DNA of 64,000 nucleotides, from assembly GCF_003984645.1 (NCBI RefSeq), contig NZ_RWKI01000003.1, positions 403,982-467,981 on the forward strand, given 5' to 3'. The notes beneath the pieces are model-generated. The model searched no databases. It saw only the letters and a program-made list of their open reading frames with translations, and was not told the origin of the DNA. A program made the translations under genes and the position numbers. Source of the stretch: Variovorax sp. MHTC-1. Lineage in GTDB: Bacteria; Pseudomonadota; Gammaproteobacteria; Burkholderiales; Burkholderiaceae_C. This document shows, piece after piece, positions 9,046 to 17,286 of the stretch; position 1 is the stretch's first letter; the number at the start of each line of letters is the position of its first letter.

Positions 9046-9558
9046 TCAAGCGGCGAGCAGTTCGTCAACGCGGCGCAGCCCTTCGAGAGTCTTGACGCAA
9101 GCCTCGGCCACTTCGGTGCCCTTGACTGCGAAATGGCGGTGGAAGTACTTGCGATGCTCGATGTGCTCGTGGAAGTGGTGCGGCGTGAGCACTGCCGAGA
9201 AGACCGGCACGTCGGTTTCGAGCTGCACCTGCATCAGCGACTGCACAACCGTGCTGGCGACGAACTCGTGGCGGTAGATGCCGCCGTCGACCACCAGCGC
9301 GCAGCCGACGATGGCCGCATAGCGCCCCGAATTGGCGAGCCGCTTGGCATGCAGCGGAATCTCGAAGGCGCCGGGGACGTCGAAGATGTCGATGCCGTCC
9401 TGCGGCACGCCCCGGCGCTGCATCTCTTCGAGGAAGGCGTCGCGCGCCTGGTGGACGATGTCCGAATGCCATTGCGCCTGCACGAAGGCGATGCGCCGGC
9501 CGCGCGATGCTTCGGTCGACGCCACGGCGGAGAGGGGAAGGTCGTTGATCTGACTCAT
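9046..9558 (-). CDS. ribH: 6,7-dimethyl-8-ribityllumazine synthase (type II-like)
   Basis: Condenses 5-amino-6-ribitylamino-uracil with 3,4-dihydroxybutanone phosphate in riboflavin synthesis. From ATG 9558 the protein has 170 residues. Visible family elements are IAFVQAQWHSDIV, DVPGAFEIPLHAKRLA (substrate loop, about 64-79), GGIYRHEFVAS and VPVFSAVLTPHHFHEH. The HHFHEH region replaces the usual type I LT(T/V)E segment and resembles the RibH2 branch known from Brucella and rhizobia. An FMN riboswitch lies 93 bases upstream, which supports both identity and regulation. An RBS-like AAGAGG precedes the chosen start. Confidence 0.92.
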   Translation of the reverse strand: MSQINDLPLSAVASTEASRGRRIAFVQAQWHSDIVHQARDAFLEEMQRRGVPQDGIDIFDVPGAFEIPLHAKRLANSGRYAAIVGCALVVDGGIYRHEFVASTVVQSLMQVQLETDVPVFSAVLTPHHFHEHIEHRKYFHRHFAVKGTEVAEACVKTLEGLRRVDELLAA

Positions 9559-9650
9559 GGTTTGCCTCTTGTACAAGGGTTGCCTGAATCAGGGCGCACG
9601 AACCCGAGGCCGGGGCACGCGCGAAGGCGCCTGCCCGGCAACGGGGTCGC

Positions 9651-9822
9651 GCTCTCTTTCATCCGGACTGTGGGACTTCGTCAGAAGCCCTGAACCGTCG
9701 GCCCCGGGATCTCACCAGGTCTGCTGACCCTGCGGCGCATGACGCGCCGCAGGCGCTCGCGGGCTCGTGCGAACGTGTCGCCATCACCGCCGGTGGGGAA
9801 TTCCACCCCGCCCTGAGAACGC
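9651..9822 (-). promoter_or_regulatory. FMN riboswitch (RFN element) controlling ribH
   Basis: On the minus strand the conserved RFN blocks appear in order: GTTCTCAGGGCGGGGTGGAA, TTCCCCACCGGCGGTGAT, GCCCGCGAGCGCC, GGTCAGCAGACCTGGTGAGA, TCCCGGGGCCGACGGTTCAG and AGTCCGGATGAAAGAGAG. All core helices can form, with a variable stem near 9735-9755. The expression platform, a GC-rich hairpin at about 9605-9645, precedes the ribH start. FMN is expected to lower expression. The rest of the 9559-9990 gap shows no gene. Confidence 0.96.
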
Positions 9823-9968
9823 TTTGCCGACGCGCTTTCGTGCGGCGGCCCGGCGATTCTAGGAGCGGCGCGGCGGGCATGTTGTCGCGCGTGCGCCAGA
9901 CCTCGCGCGGCGCGGGGCCTTCGCCGGAAATGCAATGAAATGGTTGCGTTTGGCGTTGGCATTGCCTA

Positions 9969-9992
9969 ATATGCAGCCAGGAGGTTGCATAT
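9969..9992 (+). promoter_or_regulatory. Palindrome over the RBS and start codon of the SRPBCC-ArsR operon
   Basis: Perfect 7-base arms ATATGCA and TGCATAT separated by ten bases. The spacer contains the AGGAGG ribosome-binding site and the right arm includes the ATG at 9991. An ArsR-family gene lies in the same operon, and such regulators commonly bind imperfect palindromes at their own promoter. This is therefore a candidate autoregulatory operator; a translational hairpin is the alternative. Confidence 0.5.
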
Positions 9993-10452
9993 GAACGCAT
10001 CCACGGACCGTATCGAAAGAAAGATTCTTCTCAAGGCCCCGCGCTCGCGGGTCTGGCGCGCGCTGTCGAACGCCGAGGAGTTCGGCGGCTGGTTCGGCGT
10101 GGCGCTGAAGGGGCAGGTCTTTGCCGCCGGCCAGCACGCGCGCGGGAACATCACCTATCCGGGCTACGAGCATCTGGTCTTCGATGTGCTGGTCGAGCGC
10201 ATCGAGCCGGAGCGCCTGCTGGCCCTGCGCTGGCATCCGGCGGCGATCGATCCTGCCGTCGACTATTCCCATGAGCCCACCACGCTGGTCGAGTTCGAGC
10301 TGACCGAAGTCGAGGACGGCACCTTGCTCACGCTGGTCGAATCCGGCTTCGACAAGATCCCGCCGGAACGCCGGCTGGAGGCCTTCCGCATGAACAGCGG
10401 CGGCTGGGACGAGCAGATGAAAAACATCGAGAAACATGTCGCCACGCCCTAG
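9991..10452 (+). CDS. SRPBCC-superfamily protein (AHSA1/CalC-like)
   Basis: A 153-residue START/Bet v1-like hydrophobic-pocket protein. It opens with the typical IERKILLKAPRSRVWRALSNAEEFGGWFGV and ends with ESGFDKIPPERRLEAFRMNSGGWDEQMKNIEKHV, characteristic of the AHSA1 branch. The start at ATG 9991 follows a strong AGGAGG six bases upstream. The 3' end overlaps the ArsR gene by 17 bases. Such SRPBCC-ArsR pairs are common; the protein may bind or modify a small lipophilic ligand, but the substrate is unknown. Confidence 0.88.
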   Translation: MNASTDRIERKILLKAPRSRVWRALSNAEEFGGWFGVALKGQVFAAGQHARGNITYPGYEHLVFDVLVERIEPERLLALRWHPAAIDPAVDYSHEPTTLVEFELTEVEDGTLLTLVESGFDKIPPERRLEAFRMNSGGWDEQMKNIEKHVATP

Positions 10453-10801
10453 CGCGCCCGCGAAGCGCTCGTCGCTGAAGAAGCCGGCGCTGAAGAACTC
10501 TGCTTCGATCTTCGCTGCGCTGGGCGACGAGACGCGCCTGCGCCTGGTGACCGTGCTGTGTGCCGGCGGCGCGATGTCGATCGCGCAGCTCACCGCCGGC
10601 ACCGAGATCACGCGGCAGGCCGTCACCAAGCACTTGCAGGTGCTGGCTGGCGCGGGCCTGGTGCATGACGTGAAGATCGGGCGCGAACGGCTCTGGGAGC
10701 TGGAGCGGGCGCGGCTGGAAGAAGGCCGGCGCTCGCTCGATGCCATCGCGCAGCAGTGGGATCAGGCGCTCATGCGGCTCAAGCTGGCCGTCGAGGATTG
10801 A
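10436..10801 (+). CDS. ArsR-family winged-helix repressor
   Basis: A 121-residue regulator. After a basic, Ser/Lys/Pro-rich tail (1-22) it has the ArsR winged helix: SIFAALGDETRLRLVTVLCAGGAMSI, then the recognition helix region TEITRQAVTKHLQVLAGAGLVHD, then the wing VKIGRERLWELE. The metal-site ELCVCDL motif is absent, so it is not an arsenic sensor and probably belongs to the group that controls neighbouring SRPBCC genes. It overlaps that gene by 17 bases. Its 3' end overlaps the converging YcaQ-like gene by 23 bases. Confidence 0.88.
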   Translation: MSPRPSAPAKRSSLKKPALKNSASIFAALGDETRLRLVTVLCAGGAMSIAQLTAGTEITRQAVTKHLQVLAGAGLVHDVKIGRERLWELERARLEEGRRSLDAIAQQWDQALMRLKLAVED

Positions 10802-11897
10802 GCGCTGGCCTCCGGGCCAGGAATTCGGTCATGCGCTGCAGTTCGTCGTCGAGAGCCGCGCGAAAGGCTGCGTCGCGCGGCTTCGCGCCGGCGTAGCCGA
10901 AGGACGGTTGCAGCCGGCCTTCGCGCGCCGCGACATTGGCCCAGCCGATCACGCGGTCGTGCCGCAGCAGGGGCAGCGCGTAGTAGCCGAGCTGGCGTTT
11001 CTCAGGCGGCGTGTAGGCCTCGAACTTGTATGTCCAGCCCCACAGCAGCACGAAGCGGCGGCGGTCCCACACCACCGGATCGAAGGGCGCGAGCAGGCGC
11101 ACCGCCTCGTCGGGGGCGTGCCGGCGCGAGGCCGGGTTCTCGTCGGCCGGCCAGTACCAGGTGGTGCCGTCGATGCGGCAGCTGGCGAGCGCTTCGCGCG
11201 CTTCGCGCAAGGCGGCCTGGGTGTGAGCCGACAGGTGCGGGGCGCCGTAGCCGAGCAGGCGAACGAGGTAGGTGAGGCTCGCGGCCGGCAGCGGCGCGTA
11301 CTTGCGCACCACGAGATCGATCAGCGCGGCGGCGCGCTGTGCCCGGCCGGTGGGGCTGTCGTCGCCGGGCGCATGGGCCGCCGCTTCGTACACGCGGGTT
11401 CCGCTGTCGCGCCGCGCCACGCGCAGCATGCCGCGGTAGTGCATGCCGTCGAGCAGGTGCGTGGTGGCGTTGCTCGAGCCGCCCCAGTAGTTCTTCACGC
11501 GTCCGTGGGCGAAATGCTGTTCGACCTGGCGCGGATGCACTTGCCCGTGCTCGCGCACGAAGGCCAGCACCTCGGCCGCCTTGCGGCGGGTCTCGGCGTC
11601 CCACGCGCGCTTGGCCTCGCGCGGATGCATCAGGGCCAGGTGCTCGCGCGGCAGGAAGCCGTAGTTGACGAGGCAGTCTTCGTCGATCGCCAGCCTGGCG
11701 TACCGGCTTTCGAGGTCGCCCGCACGGTAGTCTTCGACGCGATGGCGCAGCGTGAGGTCTTGCGCGCGTGCCGGCGCGCGGATCGGGTCGGCCTGCACGA
11801 AGCCGAGGCGCCGGATCGCGCGCGGGAGGGTCGTGGCCTTGAAGAGGGTGCGCGCCACGGCATAGCGGCGCAGGTCGTCGAGGGTGGGTGCAGCCAT
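10779..11897 (-). CDS. YcaQ/AlkX-like winged-helix DNA glycosylase (crosslink repair)
   Basis: Member of the HTH_42 family of monofunctional DNA glycosylases acting on bulky N-alkyl purines and interstrand crosslinks. From ATG 11897 it has 372 residues. The catalytic-loop motif Q-x-D is present in GFVQADPIRAPARAQDLTL (about residues 32-50), the variant characteristic of YcaQ/AlkX rather than the Q-x-Q of AlkZ. Tandem winged-helix segments follow, with the C-terminal FDPVVWDRRRFVLLWGWTYK and the GYYALPLLRHDRVIGW block. The longer frame upstream of 11897 lacks family similarity. It is separated from the next upstream gene by a hairpin. Confidence 0.85.
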   Translation of the reverse strand: MAAPTLDDLRRYAVARTLFKATTLPRAIRRLGFVQADPIRAPARAQDLTLRHRVEDYRAGDLESRYARLAIDEDCLVNYGFLPREHLALMHPREAKRAWDAETRRKAAEVLAFVREHGQVHPRQVEQHFAHGRVKNYWGGSSNATTHLLDGMHYRGMLRVARRDSGTRVYEAAAHAPGDDSPTGRAQRAAALIDLVVRKYAPLPAASLTYLVRLLGYGAPHLSAHTQAALREAREALASCRIDGTTWYWPADENPASRRHAPDEAVRLLAPFDPVVWDRRRFVLLWGWTYKFEAYTPPEKRQLGYYALPLLRHDRVIGWANVAAREGRLQPSFGYAGAKPRDAAFRAALDDELQRMTEFLARRPALNPRRPA

Positions 11898-11929
11898 GCG
11901 GCGGATTGCAGCACAGCCGGCTGGTGCGT

Positions 11930-11966
11930 GCAGCACGGCCTGTTCACAGGCCCTAAACCGTGCTGC
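11930..11966 (-). terminator. Nested hairpin at the end of the catabolic operon
   Basis: An inner palindrome GGCCTG-TTCA-CAGGCC lies within an outer pair GCAGCACGG / CCGTGCTGC. It overlaps the stop codon of the last gene of the minus-strand operon. There is no long T-run, so termination efficiency is uncertain. The TAGGGCCTGT start resembles the ends of the element at 7516-7787. Confidence 0.5.
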
Positions 11967-12831
11967 GGTGGCGCTCGATGCAGGTGTCGAGCACTTCCTC
12001 GCCCGGGCGCTGCCACCAGTCGAGCGCGGAGAAGATCTCGACTTCGCTGAAGCCATCGAAGCCGGCGGCCTCGACCCAGCCGCGGATCTTCTTGAGCTCG
12101 ACCACGCCGTCGCCCATCATCCCGCGGTCGCTCAGCAGGTCGCGCGTGGGCGTGAGCCAGTCGCAGACGTGGTAGGCGAGCAGGCGCTCTTTGCCGGCGC
12201 GCGCGATCTGCTGTTCGAGCTTCGGGTCCCACCACACGTGGTAGATGTCGAGCGCGACGCCGAGCATGCCCGAGCGCTGCGGATCGAGTTCGTCGCACAG
12301 GTCCAGGGCGTGCTCGAGCGTGTTGATGCAGGCGCGGTCGGCGGCCTGCATCGGATGCAGCGGCTCGATGGCGAGCGGCATGCCGACCTCGCGCGCGTAG
12401 TCGAGCGAGGCGGCGATGCCGTCGTGCACTTCGGCGCGCGCGCGAGACAGGTCCTTGTAGAGGGCCTTGCCCTCGAGCGCGCCGGGCAGGGCGCCGACCA
12501 CCAGCACGAGGCAAGGCGCGTCCAGCATCTTCGCTTCGTCGATGGCGCGGCGGTTGTCGTCCAGCGCGGCTGCGAGACCGGCCGCATCGGGCGCCGGGAA
12601 GAAGCCGCCGCGGCAGTAGCCCGACAGGCCGATGCCGTGCGCCTTGAGCTGCTTCGCGATCTTGTCGATGCCGGCGGCGGCGACCTGGTCGCGCCAGGGG
12701 CTGATGGCACGGATGCCGCGTGCGGCGCACTGGTCGATGATGCGGTCGAGCGCCACTTCGGCGCCGCGTTGCTTGCGCACGGTGGCGGTATTGATGGAGA
12801 GCCACTCGTGGTCGTGAGAGAAATCGCGCAT
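11953..12831 (-). CDS. Sugar phosphate isomerase/epimerase-like TIM-barrel protein
   Basis: A 292-residue AP-endonuclease-2-like TIM barrel, the fold of xylose-isomerase-type epimerases, with the start chosen at the MRDFSHDHEWLSINTATVRK methionine. An ATG six codons earlier (12849) is possible; neither has a clear RBS. Metal-ligand-type residues are visible in GMPLAIEPLH (Glu, about 146-155), MLGVALDIYHVWWDP (Asp/His, about 189-203), YHVCDW and FSEVEIFSA. It is the last gene of the eleven-gene TTT/catabolic run, and a second member of the same fold lies two genes upstream. It probably interconverts a keto-sugar or sugar acid; substrate unknown. Confidence 0.82.
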   Translation of the reverse strand: MRDFSHDHEWLSINTATVRKQRGAEVALDRIIDQCAARGIRAISPWRDQVAAAGIDKIAKQLKAHGIGLSGYCRGGFFPAPDAAGLAAALDDNRRAIDEAKMLDAPCLVLVVGALPGALEGKALYKDLSRARAEVHDGIAASLDYAREVGMPLAIEPLHPMQAADRACINTLEHALDLCDELDPQRSGMLGVALDIYHVWWDPKLEQQIARAGKERLLAYHVCDWLTPTRDLLSDRGMMGDGVVELKKIRGWVEAAGFDGFSEVEIFSALDWWQRPGEEVLDTCIERHRSTV

Positions 12832-12864
12832 GGGGAAAGTTGGAAGCATAGGGTTGGTGAGGGA

Positions 12865-14289
12865 TCAGATGGCGAGCGCCGTCATGGCGTCGAAGTCGGG
12901 CATGGCCGCGCTCGCGAAACCGGGACAGTCCAGGGAGGCGAGGGCGATGCGGCCATTCGCGATGCAGAGGCGCGCCGCGCCGTGCGAGCGCTCGTAGAGG
13001 TCGCCGTGCGCGTCGAGAAAAGCTTGTTGCTCTTCATCCGGCAGCGCGGCCATGCCGTTGACGTAGTGGTGGCCATTGCGCTCCACGTGCGTGATGCCCA
13101 GCAGGTTGACCAGGGCCAGGTCCTGCTGCACGGCCAGGCCGGCCTGCGTCGTCAGGTCCTCGGCCGACATGAAGTAGCGGATCTGCGAGGGCTCGGCGTT
13201 CCATGCCGCGCAGCGCGCCGCATTGAGCAGCGACTTGTAGAAGCCCTTGCAGGTTTTCGAGGACACGCCGGCATAGCCGCGCGCCCGGGCCTGGACGAAG
13301 CTGTCGAGCTCGCCGTCGGACTCGTCGATGATCACCGGCTTGCCGATGCTCGCGCTGCGCAGGTCGCGAAGGTCGCGTTCCAGCGCCAGCTTGCGCACGA
13401 TCGGCTGCTCGACGAACAGGATCGAGGCGTAGAGCCGCGCGAGCGCGGGCGTCTCGCGCATGCGCGCCATCAGCTCGGCGATGCCGGCCGCGTCGGCGTA
13501 TTGCTCGTTGCCGTCGAGCGAGACGAAGTAGGGATCGCCGATGCGGTCCAGCACGGCTTCGATCGCGCGGAGGCGCGCGAGGTCGGCATCGATGTCGCCG
13601 CCCACCTTGAGCTTGAAATAGCGGTGGCCGTATACGCGCACCACGTCCTCGAGCGTTTCCGGCAGGCCGTCGGCCACCGGCTCCTTCAGCTCGGCCGCTG
13701 TGATGGCATCGAGCATGCCGACGGTGTGGCGTGCCTCGATGTGCGCGCCCGGCGTGAGGCTGGCGAGGAAAGCGTCCATCTCCAACCCGTCGAACTCAGG
13801 GCGTGCCGGACCGATGCCCGCGGCATTGCTGCGCACCGCTGCGTAGAACGACATCTGCAATGCACGGCACAGCGCATCGAGCACAGCGCGGTCGAGTAGC
13901 GCAGGCCCGTAGCTGGCGAGGAGCGGATTAAAGCCGAGCCGCCCGGCTGCCAGGCGGTGCGCGTCGTGGTGCCGCGCGAAGTGGCCGAAGGCGCTCGCGG
14001 GCGTGGTCTCGCTCAGGTAGGCCTCGCGCGCCAGCGCCGTGACGCGGCGCAGCTGGTCGAAGTTGTCCTCGTTGCTGAGCGCGAGGTCCTTGTCGAACCA
14101 CTTGGGTGCCATCAATTCGGCGGCGGCCCCCCAGGCACTCTGCCCGTCGGCGAACTCGATGCGCACGCGCGCGAAGGCCTGGGGGCATTCGGTCAGCGTC
14201 ACCACGCCGAAGCGGAAGGGCAGGCGCAGCACCACCGGGCGCTCGAACAGCGCGATCTCGCGGATCACGAAGCGCGGCGCCTCAACCAT
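12865..14289 (-). CDS. Enolase-superfamily (mandelate racemase-like) enzyme
   Basis: A 474-residue protein, long for the superfamily (usually 350-450). After an N-terminal capping domain it shows barrel motifs: YFKLKVGGDIDADLARLRAIE (Lys base, about 249-269), VSLDGNEQY (metal ligand Asp, about 281), LFVEQPI (metal ligand Glu), PVIIDESDGE (Asp/Glu) and SSKTCKGFYKSL (second Lys). It probably dehydrates or racemises a carboxylate sugar acid. Its start overlaps the stop of the preceding isomerase gene by eight bases (ATGGTTGA), so the two are translationally coupled. A longer N-terminus to 14367 lies inside that gene and is unlikely. Confidence 0.85.
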   Translation of the reverse strand: MVEAPRFVIREIALFERPVVLRLPFRFGVVTLTECPQAFARVRIEFADGQSAWGAAAELMAPKWFDKDLALSNEDNFDQLRRVTALAREAYLSETTPASAFGHFARHHDAHRLAAGRLGFNPLLASYGPALLDRAVLDALCRALQMSFYAAVRSNAAGIGPARPEFDGLEMDAFLASLTPGAHIEARHTVGMLDAITAAELKEPVADGLPETLEDVVRVYGHRYFKLKVGGDIDADLARLRAIEAVLDRIGDPYFVSLDGNEQYADAAGIAELMARMRETPALARLYASILFVEQPIVRKLALERDLRDLRSASIGKPVIIDESDGELDSFVQARARGYAGVSSKTCKGFYKSLLNAARCAAWNAEPSQIRYFMSAEDLTTQAGLAVQQDLALVNLLGITHVERNGHHYVNGMAALPDEEQQAFLDAHGDLYERSHGAARLCIANGRIALASLDCPGFASAAMPDFDAMTALAI

Positions 14290-15136
14290 GGCCAACTCCC
14301 GCTGCTTCTTCGAGCCCGCGCAAGTAGCCGATGGCGCGCGCGGCCGAGCCCATGCCGTCGGGCACATAGTCGAAAGGTTCGACCGCGACGATGCCCTGGT
14401 AGTGGCCGGCCTGCCGCATCTCGCGCAGCGCCGCGAGGATGGGTGCGAAGCGCATCTCGCCTTGCCCCGGCCCGCGGCGATTGGGGTCGTTCACCTGCAC
14501 GTGGGCGATGTGGCCGGTGGGCATCCAGCGACGCATCAGTGCGGGCACGTCTTCGGCTTCGACTTGACCGGCCGCGCTGCAATCGATCATGGTCTTGAAT
14601 GCAGGGGAGGCGATGGCTTGCACCAGCTCGACCGCCTGGGCCACGGTGTTCAACAGGTCGGTCTCGGCCGTGGCCAGCGGCTCGATGCAATAGATGACGT
14701 CGCATTGCTGCGCGGATCGTGCGGCGGCCGCCAGGCACTCGCGCGCGCGTTCGAGCGCCGCGGCATGCGTATCGCCCGGCGGCACGGAGCGCTGCCTGGG
14801 CGAGCCGTGCACCAGGTAGCGCCCACCCAATAGCGCGCAGAGTTCGACCAGGCGCTGCATGACGGCGGTGGTGCGCTGCCGCAGCGCGGCGTCGGCGCTC
14901 GTGATCGACAGGCCCGCGGGCGCGACCAGCAGCCAGTGCAGTCCGCTGATCTCGATGCCGTGGTCGCGTGCCATGCGGCCGAAGGCGCGCGCCTCTGCAT
15001 CCCCGAGGTCCATCGGGTCGGCCGCGAGCGTGAAGGGCGCCACCTCCAGCGCGTCGTAGCCCAGCGCCGCCGCGGATCGGCATTGGGCCTCGAAAGGCAA
15101 CTCCTTCAGGACCTCGTTGCAGAGAGAAAATTTCAT
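14282..15136 (-). CDS. Sugar phosphate isomerase/epimerase-like TIM-barrel protein
   Basis: A 284-residue AP-endonuclease-2-type barrel starting MKFSLCNEVLKELPFEAQCR. Characteristic segments are LGYDALEVAPFTL, IEISGLHWLLVAPAGLSIT, YCIEPLATAETDLLN (Glu ligand), FKTMIDCSAAG, GHIAHVQVNDPNRRGPGQGEM and IVAVEPFDY. The DPNRRGPGQG segment is typical of hydroxypyruvate-isomerase or tagatose-3-epimerase relatives. The start lies 12 bases downstream of tctA and the end overlaps the enolase-superfamily gene by eight bases. It is one of two such isomerases in the operon, implying two isomerisation steps or two substrates. Confidence 0.85.
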   Translation of the reverse strand: MKFSLCNEVLKELPFEAQCRSAAALGYDALEVAPFTLAADPMDLGDAEARAFGRMARDHGIEISGLHWLLVAPAGLSITSADAALRQRTTAVMQRLVELCALLGGRYLVHGSPRQRSVPPGDTHAAALERARECLAAAARSAQQCDVIYCIEPLATAETDLLNTVAQAVELVQAIASPAFKTMIDCSAAGQVEAEDVPALMRRWMPTGHIAHVQVNDPNRRGPGQGEMRFAPILAALREMRQAGHYQGIVAVEPFDYVPDGMGSAARAIGYLRGLEEAAGVGHG

Positions 15137-15147
15137 GACGTCCGGCC

Positions 15148-16674
15148 TCAGGCGCTGCGGCGGAACACGAAGCGCTTGGCGCCGCCCCAGGCCCGGCGCA
15201 GGCGGACGTTCACCGCCGGGATGTACATCAGCATCGTCAGGATGGTGACCGCCGCGAGCGCCGCGCAGATGGGCCGCGTGAAGAAGGGCTCGATGCTGCC
15301 GTCGGACAGCACCAGGCCGCGGCGCAGGCTCTTGTCCAGCAGGTCGCCCAGCACCAGGCCAAGGACAAAGGGCGCCATCTCGTAGCCGCGACGGCGCAGG
15401 AAGAACGCTCCGACGCCGATCGCCAACATGGCGTAGACGTCGAAGAGGCGCGAGGCGATCGCGTACGCGCCGACCGTGCACAGTACGAAGATGATGGGCA
15501 TGAGGACCGAACGCTTCACGCGCAGCACGAGCAGGAGCGGCCGCACCAGGAACAAGCCGAAAAAGAGGATGCTGATGGTGGCCAGCGTCGTCATCGCCAC
15601 CACGTCGTAGATGAAGTGCGGCGTCCTGATCATGAGCATGGGGCCGGGCTGGATGCCATGGATGATCATGGCGGCCATCAGCACCGCCGAGGGGGCAGAG
15701 CCCGGAATGCCTAAAGCGAGTGCCGGGATGATGCCGCCGGGGATGGCCGACATGTCGCCGGTCTCCGCTGCCATCAGGCCGTCGATCGAGCCCTTGCCGA
15801 ACTGCTCGCGCTCAGGGCTCGCTGCCTTGGCGGCGGCGTACGACATCCAGGCGCCGGAGTCCTCCCCGACGCCCGGCAGGATGCCGGTCACCACGCCGAT
15901 GACGCCGGAGCGCAGCACGGTACGCCAGTATCTGACGACCTCCCGGAAGCGAGGCAGCGCGGAATCGCGCACGGCGACGAGCTTGCGTTCGATCGGTTCC
16001 GCCAGCGAGGTCAACACCTCGGCGAAGCCGAAGGCGCCGATGAGCGCGGGGATCAGCGCGATCCCGCCGGAGAGCTCGTCCCAGCCGAAGGTGAACCGGT
16101 CGTAGGCGTAGAGGCCTTCCTGCCCTATCTGCGCGACGAGCAGGCCGAGGCAGCCCATGAGCCAGCCCTTGAGCGGGTCTTCACCGACGATGCTGCCGGA
16201 CATCGCGACACCGAAGAGCGCGAGCCAGAAGAACTCGAAAGCGCCGAAGGACAGCGCGATCTCCGCCAGCGCCGGCGTGAACATGGCGAGGCACAGCACG
16301 CCGAAGAGCGTGCCGGTGAAAGCCCCCGAAGTCGCGATGCCGATCGCGCGGCCGGCTTCGCCCTTGCGCGCGAGCGCATAGCCGTCGGCGCACGAAGCGG
16401 CATTGGCTGCCGTACCCGGGATGTTGAGAAGGATGGCGGTGCGGCTGCCGCCGTAGATGGTTCCGACATAGGCGCAGATCAGGATCAGGATCGCGTCGTT
16501 GGGCGACAGCTTGATCGTGAGCGTCGTCAGGAGCGCAATGCAGAGCGTGGCCGACAGGCCCGGCAGCACGCCGACGACGATGCCCAGCAGGGCGCCTCCC
16601 AGACCGTAGGCAAGGGACCAGAAGTTCAGGAAGCCGAGGTACGACTCCCCCAGCATTCTCAGACCTTCGAACAT
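15148..16674 (-). CDS. Tripartite tricarboxylate transporter, large permease (TctA family)
   Basis: A 508-residue inner-membrane protein with about eleven to twelve hydrophobic segments. The TctA hallmarks are GALLGIVVGVLPGLSATLCIALLT near the N-terminus, YGGSRTAILLNIPGTAANAA, and the repeat GVVTGILPGVGEDSGAWMSYAAAK with GGIIPALALGIPGSAPSAVLM. It works with the small permease gene just upstream (15-base gap) and a periplasmic TctC protein to import a carboxylate. The repeated GILPGVG/PGS motifs define the family clearly. The substrate is unknown; the neighbouring sugar-acid-type enzymes suggest an acidic sugar derivative. Confidence 0.94.
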   Translation of the reverse strand: MFEGLRMLGESYLGFLNFWSLAYGLGGALLGIVVGVLPGLSATLCIALLTTLTIKLSPNDAILILICAYVGTIYGGSRTAILLNIPGTAANAASCADGYALARKGEAGRAIGIATSGAFTGTLFGVLCLAMFTPALAEIALSFGAFEFFWLALFGVAMSGSIVGEDPLKGWLMGCLGLLVAQIGQEGLYAYDRFTFGWDELSGGIALIPALIGAFGFAEVLTSLAEPIERKLVAVRDSALPRFREVVRYWRTVLRSGVIGVVTGILPGVGEDSGAWMSYAAAKAASPEREQFGKGSIDGLMAAETGDMSAIPGGIIPALALGIPGSAPSAVLMAAMIIHGIQPGPMLMIRTPHFIYDVVAMTTLATISILFFGLFLVRPLLLVLRVKRSVLMPIIFVLCTVGAYAIASRLFDVYAMLAIGVGAFFLRRRGYEMAPFVLGLVLGDLLDKSLRRGLVLSDGSIEPFFTRPICAALAAVTILTMLMYIPAVNVRLRRAWGGAKRFVFRRSA

Positions 16675-16689
16675 GCGGTCTCCTGCGGT

Positions 16690-17286
16690 TCAGGGCAGAT
16701 GCACCAGGAACAGTTCCTGGAACACGTAGGTGATGACGACGCCGGTCGCCAGGCCGACGGTGAGCGCGAACGCCAGTCCGCGCAGGCGCTGGTTGCGTGC
16801 GCTGCGTTCGGCGAATTGCAGGACGGCGATGGAGACCGTAACGAATAGGGCGGTCGCAAGCCAGAAGGCGAGGCCGTGGCCGACGAGGCCGGCAGCGAAC
16901 CCGATGCACAGTGCGAGCACCGTCCCTATCCGCCGGAACTCCGTACGGTCGTTTCCGGTGACCGCGCTGTGCGCATACGGCGAAGCGACCAGGCGACGCC
17001 AGGAACGGTAGAGCAGCAACAGGCCGAAGAACACGAACACCACCCCGAGCAGGCCCGGCAGCAGGCCCGGCACGGTGTAGGGGTTGATGTCCTGCCTCTC
17101 GAGCCGATCCATGCGCAGCGAGCCGATGGTGGTCGCGATGCCGAGCGCGATCCAGCCCAGCGATTGCCGGAGGTCCGAGCGCGGCGAGGTCTTGCGCGCG
17201 TGCGCCGCGGCATCGGCCTCCGCTGCCGCGCGTTCGGCGCCGGCCGCGGTGTCGGTGTCGGTGTCGGTGTCGGTGGCGGTCGTCAC
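16690..17286 (-). CDS. Tripartite tricarboxylate transporter, small permease (TctB family)
   Basis: A 198-residue small TTT membrane component with four hydrophobic segments (QSLGWIALGIATTIGSLRMD; YTVPGLLPGLLGVVFVFFGLLLLY; GTVLALCIGFAAGLVGHGLAFWLATALFVTV; and the final LAFALTVGLATGVVITYVFQELF). It begins with GTG at 17286, which overlaps the preceding tctC stop (GTGA). The N-terminus has an unusual Thr-Asp repeat (TDTDTDTD) encoded by a GGTGTC tandem repeat, probably a length-variable tail in the cytoplasm. Confidence 0.88.
   Translation of the reverse strand: MTTATDTDTDTDTAAGAERAAAEADAAAHARKTSPRSDLRQSLGWIALGIATTIGSLRMDRLERQDINPYTVPGLLPGLLGVVFVFFGLLLLYRSWRRLVASPYAHSAVTGNDRTEFRRIGTVLALCIGFAAGLVGHGLAFWLATALFVTVSIAVLQFAERSARNQRLRGLAFALTVGLATGVVITYVFQELFLVHLP

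Noticed and set aside
17205..17286. GTGTCG tandem repeat in tctB as a phase-variation tract
   Set aside because: The repeat unit is six bases and in frame, so length change would not switch the gene off; it is reported only as an unusual Thr-Asp tail.
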